Assembly (NCBI GenBank): GCA_030141605.1
Contig: JAQGDQ010000190.1
Span: forward strand, 186,001-250,000
Length of the DNA stretch: 64,000 nt
Direction: 5' to 3'
Source: Tubiluchus corallicola
Lineage: Eukaryota; Priapulida; Priapulimorpha; Priapulimorphida; Tubiluchidae
Both the position numbers and the translations under genes were made by a program. Positions 58,515 through 64,000 of this stretch are shown here, in pieces. Numbering within the stretch: position 1 is the stretch's first letter; the number at the start of each line of letters is the position of its first letter. The notes under the pieces were generated by a model that ran no database searches, had not been told where the DNA came from, and saw only the letters and a list, made by a program, of their open reading frames with translations.

Positions 58515-59184
58515 CTGCAAATAATAAGACAAGTCATGTGAAATTATTGTTTTTAGTGTCAAATTAATGCCTTAATTATGACTGTAAAAGTTGGTGTTCA
58601 AATAATGTTTTACCGTCGAGTGAAACCAGTATGTTTGTATGACAAGCACCGTTAAATGTACACAGATATACGCTGCCCAGTCTCAACATATGTAAACTGT
58701 TTACGAGTGTGCTTAAAGGCTATTCGCGGCCATAAACAGAACGTTAACACAAGCAACGTGTATTTGTTTGTCATCAGGAAAATGAGATTAAACAGAAATG
58801 ATCAATAACAGGAAAATCAACACGACCCTGCCGGTGCGTGGCGATTTCATCTGGAATAGACAAAATTATTGAACGTCGAAGTCAAAGAAATTTCGCGAAA
58901 AATCAGAATCGACTGGTATGCCTATCTGCGTTCAAGAACATGATCACTACTAATGTCATCAATACTTTCTCTAGTACAGCAGTTACAATTTGATTACAGA
59001 TAACTATATATGTAGTGGCTCCTAAATTCAACCAAATACCAAATAGAAAAAGACAAAAATGAACAACATTTATTCACCGTCGCATCAACACTAATGGCTG
59101 TCTAGCGACTTAACACTTACTACAATACAGATGAAAACGTAACACACATGTAACGAATAAGATGTAGGGTTGTGTGTGCTGACG

Positions 59185-59272
59185 TTGGCAGCCACTAGTC
59201 TCGAACCAAAAACTGCACACACTAACCGCGACTACATTCTACATTTTAGCTAACTCGGCCACCGAACCCAAC
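59185..59272 (-). pseudogene. tRNA-like (Ser/Leu type) relic or SINE head
   Basis: On the minus strand GGTGGCCGAGTTAGCTAA resembles box A of Ser/Leu tRNAs, and GGTTCGAGACTAGTGGCTGC carries a box B-like GGTTCGA. The spacing fits a class II tRNA, but stems pair poorly. Confidence 0.4.
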
Positions 59273-61416
59273 ATAAATTTTGGTAAGACGATACTGTCAT
59301 TTCATAGTCACTTCACCAAGTTCGCCATCGTAAATCTTTCGTTTAAATTCGGCAGGCTTACACATCCATTAAAATTACAAAAATTCTCATCCCACATATA
59401 ATTTGCTCCAGCCAACCTCTCTCGTACAACCTGTTTGCGTAATAACACTCGTTTTATAGACTTACAAATGACACCTCCTGAAAGGCTTTAGATGCGTTTC
59501 TAGCTACAAATCAGTGTCTGACTAATTTTTTACACTTAAATTTATAATATCATGTACATGATCACGCTTTTCCTCAAATAAAAAAAGTATTGTTTAAACT
59601 TTAAACGAAAGATCACAATGACAAAATTGAAAATTTACGTGGGTAGTGTATTACAGAATGAAAACAATACTCAAATGATATAACTACATTCTGTTGAGAA
59701 GATTATTATTACGAGTCAAAAGTTTATTAAATTTCTTATAGGCTGGCACTATTAGTAACATTTTACAATTAAGTGGAACACGTGTTCAACTTACATATCC
59801 TGTGACAACAGATGTATTTCATATCAATTAAGTCCATTATTGGATTGCATAGGCCATCGGAAGCATATAACAGTGAATAGGCCATGCGTATAGCCTTGTT
59901 ATTTCAATTAGCCGTTACTTTGGCTGGCACCAATTTCAGTCTAAGTGCCCTGAAATTAGCTAACTGTTTTTATTATTATTCAAATAACTAGACTGTATGA
60001 CCCGCCTCAGTGTGGGTATGCCAATTATAGAAATCAGAAATAATCTAGTTATTCCTGAATACTACATGCAGCTTGCTGTGTGTATATCAATAATTATACT
60101 GATTAACGTATGACTTAGCTAGACTAAGAGCAGCGTCTTTCCTAATAACATGCAAATTAACAGCTTAGTGATTGTCACTACCGGACTTATAAAACTTAGA
60201 GACCTATTGACGAATGGCTGAACCCTGCCATCGATTAAAAATGCGATGACACCTACGTGGTTGCAAAAATGCGTTACGAGTTAGGGTTACTATTAGTCTA
60301 CAGCGAACATATGAGCCGAAGAAATAAACTGTACAGTACTGGTAACAGTAGCACTGAACAGCCCAGCTGCTATCACTCCCGAAGTCTCCAAGATTCTCCA
60401 TTTTATGCCCTGCTGCCATCTAGTATCAGATAGGCGCATTTGCCAAATATCACACGTCAGTGAAATGCTACGCAGACTATTGATTTTGCAGCATAAGAAA
60501 ATAAATAATTATCGACTGCATCAAAGCAATTCATTCCAATTAAAAAAGCAATTTAGCTAGTAGTGTGAGATTGAAGTTGCGCAAATGAAACTAACAGTAA
60601 AATTACATTAAACTGTTCAATAATCGTGTCATTTATAATGTAATAAGCAAGAGGCATGTACAGCCACTGACTAACAACGAATGGACCTAAAGGATCATGG
60701 TAAACGAATCGAAAAACAAATTAAAATGCTATTTGCTTTGTAGAAACTTTGCTTCTTAACTAACTACCATATAGCACCTAGTTCTGGTTGATAAATTATT
60801 TAGTTCAGTTACTACGTTAATGTAGTTCTGACTGTTCTGTTGCAATTATTTAACTATAATGGTACGTTTTTCCCTAACTATATCATATAGTTCTGTACCA
60901 ATAACACTAATTGTAAATTTGGCATGTAATGCTAAATTTGATTGAAGTGGATAACAAATTACAATACATATTCTCAGGCGTTTTATGTTTTGCAGTTATG
61001 CATTTCTGATACTTATACAACTGTATAACTGTGAAAAATTACACTAGGGAGTATCTTCAGTATTTAGAAATGCGAGTAGAAAGTGTGACTATGGCGAGTA
61101 AGAGCAGTTCCACTTAGTTATTACAAGTTATGTCAAGTTACAAAGCAAACAGAAACTGTTTAGCTACCCAACATACACAAAAATCAAAACACATAATCCG
61201 AGCTAATTATAAGACACATATTTACTAAACAACAGCCCAAGTTTAAAAGAGTTTTATGCTTGAAGTGAAGTTGGACATAGAATAGCTTTCAATTTAATCT
61301 AACAAACTAAACCAGTATAAGACCTACAAGTTATTCAAATATTGGTTGAAAAGTCAAAATTTGTGAGTGTATAAATATTTTAAGCAAAAACAAATCTCAA
61401 CCAAAAATTTCTTTTT

Positions 61417-61481
61417 GACTGCGAGTCGAGCCCAGATCGCTTTTTTGGGTACACGTATTATTTCACGATACCACGGGGCCC
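61417..61481 (-). pseudogene. tRNA-like relic with box A and box B
   Basis: On the minus strand CCCGTGGTATCGTGA looks like an acceptor/D-arm start and CTGGG-CTCGACT-CGCAG forms a T arm with four of five pairs. The anticodon arm does not fold. Probably a tRNA-derived SINE fragment or pseudogene. Confidence 0.35.
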
Positions 61482-62355
61482 TTCAGTCTTTTAAAAGGGA
61501 AGAAAAGGGAATTTTATAGTATATCCCAAAGAACTTGCCATACAAAGTTACATTACTTAGCATAGGCTTACGTAAGTGAAACAGAAAACTCTTAATAATT
61601 TAAAATATTTGCGCAACCTCATAAAATGGTACTGCTTCGCCATCCCAATGCGTGCACCGCTGATTCATCAAAAACACATTATTAAAACAAATTAAAGTAA
61701 TTTAAACTTTTACTTAGTTAAGCAAGAATGCAGAACGAACGTTCTGATTATTTTTTCAAACTCTATGCACAGTTATTTAACCTTGTTTCAAACAACTTAC
61801 CGTTAAAATGACTGTCCCAGTCATGGGAATTTAAATTTTGAAGTTTTATACAGCGTTGCTGCTAACGCAAGCCTTATATGCAATAACACAGTAAATAAGC
61901 TATATAAAATTTCAAGACGCATTTTAGCCTTTATTTAGGAAAAGTGTTTTCTTGTGTTTTAAGCTGAGTAACCTACAATAACGCATTTAGCTTGCGGTGA
62001 ATCAGAAAAGCGCAAAAACAGACAAGTAAAATAAGGTAAGAAACAGCGTTCAAGTGTCGTAGAGCATGTAGTATAGCTTTTGTGGAAAAAACAGTGGTCG
62101 TTTTGTCGTGTCCTAGATAAAACTCTACAAGAAACCAATGTCGTACTGAGCATGCGCAATTTCAGAATTAGTTCAGGCAACTTTCACTCTTTATCTAAAC
62201 ATAAACCTGGTAACAACTGTTACTATATAATTTTTATGGTTATATAAACTAAGCTTATGGGATTTCTGCAGCTGTATGTTTCGTAATCATAAAATTATCT
62301 CATTTGAGAGCTACATTTTACTGTTTGCATGTCAACACTGCCTAATAGGCTTGGG

Positions 62356-62363
62356 TATATATA
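62356..62363 (+). promoter_or_regulatory. TATA box of the EGF-repeat gene
   Basis: TATATATA in GGGTATATATAGGC lies 69-76 bp upstream of the ATG at 62432. That spacing leaves room for transcription to start about 30 bp downstream with a 5' UTR of roughly 45 nt. Confidence 0.65.
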
Positions 62364-62431
62364 GGCTTATGGAAGGCAAGAGCCAACTGGATCAAAGCAG
62401 ACAAGTAACTTAGGCCAGTGTTCCACTCACC

Positions 62432-63882
62432 ATGGAAACTGTGATCATAATTTTGGGCTGTTTCTTCATTTGCTTATCTATAGGTATAGTATCTTGTTCG
62501 TTGCAAATTTCGAATAGCAAGCTAGAAAAATTGTGATACCGATCTTAAAAAACATATTGCCACGAGAAATTGATGTTTAGGCACATAATTAACTCGGTAT
62601 TGGCAAATATAACATTGTCTTATGTGTAATTTTGATCAACACTTTTTTCTTTTAGGTTGCAGTGACAAAAAATGTCAAAATGGAGCAACTTGCATAGGAT
62701 CTGACACAAATTATTTTTGCAAGTGTGCTGAAGGTTTTGTAGGTACCCATTGTCAAAATGTTAACCCATGCTACAACAACCCGTGCTTACCAAATGGAGA
62801 TTGCATAGTTCCAAATCCTGATGACACACAGGTTCCCATACCTCACCTATGCGTTTGCTACGAAGGATGGTCTGGCACAAACTGCAATGTGTGTAATCCC
62901 TGTACACTAGGTCTGAACTTGTGTGGTGATTATGGTACATGCAATCTGGCGCCAGAAGGCCAAGATTGTGAAATAGAGTGCACATGCCATGATGGCTGGG
63001 TGGGTGAATATTGCAACATTGAAAATCCCTGCACTGATCAGGAAGTATGTAATGGCGGAGGAGACTGCACGCCAAATACTGAAAATCCATCACAACCTGA
63101 TTGTCATTGTTTTGAGGGTTATCTTGGCCAGCACTGTTTGCCAGATCCATGCTATGGAGATGCTAATCCGTGTGGCAGCAATGGTGTATGTCTCCCCGAC
63201 GACCTGGAAAATCCCAGCTATGCTGTGTGTGAATGCGAAGCAGGATGGATAGGACAGCACTGTGAATTTTTAGATCCTTGTTTTGATGAAATGGCCTGCA
63301 ACAACAATGGAATTTGCACGCCCGATGTGGATGACCCAACGAAGCCTGTCTGTGACTGTAATGCAGGTTACATGGGATTAACATGCTTACCCGATCCATG
63401 TTACGAAGACAGAAATCCCTGTGGTCCATTTGGTCAATGTTATCCAAATGACTATGATTACCCTACACAGTCAGAATGCATATGTGATCTGGGCTGGCTA
63501 GGGGAACACTGTGATGTGCAGAATCCATGCTATGGCACTGCCAATCCATGTGCAAATGGTATATGCCATTTTGATCCTGAGAGTCCAGAGGACGTTTTCT
63601 GTACTTGTTATAGTGGTTGGATAGGAGAGTATTGTGACACAGTAAATCCCTGTTATGGAGATCCATGCGAAAATGGGCAATGTACTTATGATGAAGAAGA
63701 CCTTGACAATGCTTACTGCACGTGTGAAGTAGGTTGGATAGGCGAATATTGCCAAATTCTTGACCCTTGTTATGAAGACGCTAATCCATGCGTGCACGGG
63801 TCCTGTAGTTATGATCCCTATGACATCTCCCAAGCTGTCTGCACATGTGATAGTGGATGGGGTGGCGTACATTGCAACAGAG
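62432..63882 (+). CDS. secreted multi-EGF protein, 5' part (two exons in window)
   Basis: Exon 1 (62432-62483) encodes METVIIILGCFFICLSIG, a clear signal peptide, and ends G|GTATAG. Exon 2 (62656-63882, phase 1 to 1) follows CTTTTAG| and encodes ten tandem EGF-like modules with the CxC-GW-G-xC ending (for example CEVGWIGEYC). It stops at AGAG|GTACAG, so the gene continues beyond the window. Phase 1-1 boundaries are typical of EGF modules. From the second module on, the repeats share an NPCY..NPC opening and an acidic PDD/PED loop, suggesting internal duplication. Module 3 has eight rather than six cysteines. No transmembrane segment is seen, so Notch-, fibropellin- or matrix-type proteins cannot be separated. 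Without splicing, the frame would continue 23 codons to a stop at 63953, giving a shorter product. Confidence 0.85.
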
Positions 63883-64000
63883 GTACAGTGATTTTTGCTA
63901 AATGTTATTCATACAACTCTTCTCAGCACAAAAACTGCTTCCAGTGCCGCTAATGTTAGTTAGATATTACAATAGCTTACAGACTTGGCAGGTCTTTGGA

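Larger units (their letters stand above)
58515..62431. other. RERE 5' side / intergenic region before the EGF gene
   Basis: No exon was recognised in 3.9 kb. RERE must have at least one more 5' exon (start of BAH), but the expected YRPGDCVYI-type sequence was not found on the minus strand here. Two tRNA-like relics are present. A minus-strand TATAAAA near 59452 has no convincing coding start after it. Confidence 0.55.

Noticed and set aside
60204-60419. Minus-strand frame starting MAAGHKMENLGDFGSD, considered as the RERE first exon
   Set aside because: No similarity to RERE N-termini, and no donor in a compatible phase was evident.
1-64000. Search for integrated viral genes or toxin genes
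   Set aside because: No frame with recognisable capsid, polymerase, integrase, envelope or toxin features was seen on either strand.

Overview
This is nuclear DNA of an animal, and almost certainly an invertebrate. It is AT-rich, with genes split into many small exons by AT-rich introns of about 0.2 to 7 kb, GT-AG splice sites (one GC-AG), and many small non-autonomous DNA transposons. A CRTC/TORC gene together with a full BAH-ELM2-SANT-GATA atrophin (RERE) gene points to Metazoa. I cannot name the phylum from sequence alone. Bacterial categories (operons with RBS, CRISPR, IS elements) do not apply.

Layout: (1) 1-15542, minus strand: a CREB-regulated transcription coactivator (CRTC) gene whose 3' end lies left of the window; seven coding exons are located and at least one is missing. 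(2) 15543-15829: a short divergent promoter shared with C1D. (3) 15830-17604, plus strand: a complete two-exon C1D gene (exosome cofactor). (4) 17756-25500, plus strand: a POT1-like telomere protein with two OB folds in nine exons. It starts only 151 bp after the C1D stop and ends without the usual C-terminal domain. (5) 25501-28750: convergent 3' regions. (6) 28751-58514, minus strand: an RERE/atrophin gene with 22 coding exons (1,278 residues, reading phases consistent across every junction); only its extreme N-terminus is missing. (7) 58515-62431: no convincing exon, but degenerate tRNA-like sequences. (8) 62432 to beyond 63882, plus strand: the 5' part of a gene for a secreted protein with ten tandem EGF modules and a TATA box.

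CRTC and RERE are transcriptional co-regulators, C1D acts in nuclear RNA processing, and POT1 binds telomeric single strands. They are separate pathways. The only arrangements that suggest shared regulation are the head-to-head CRTC/C1D pair and the closely spaced C1D-POT1 tandem pair.

Introns carry several hAT-like elements with terminal inverted repeats and near-matching 8-bp duplications, a three-copy interspersed repeat family, a roughly 590-bp foldback element, a 43-bp minisatellite split by another insertion, and tRNA-derived relics. Nothing amounts to a demonstrable new system. The best leads are the short POT1 with its operon-like position, the long hairpin inside the RERE transcript, and a possible internal RERE promoter.
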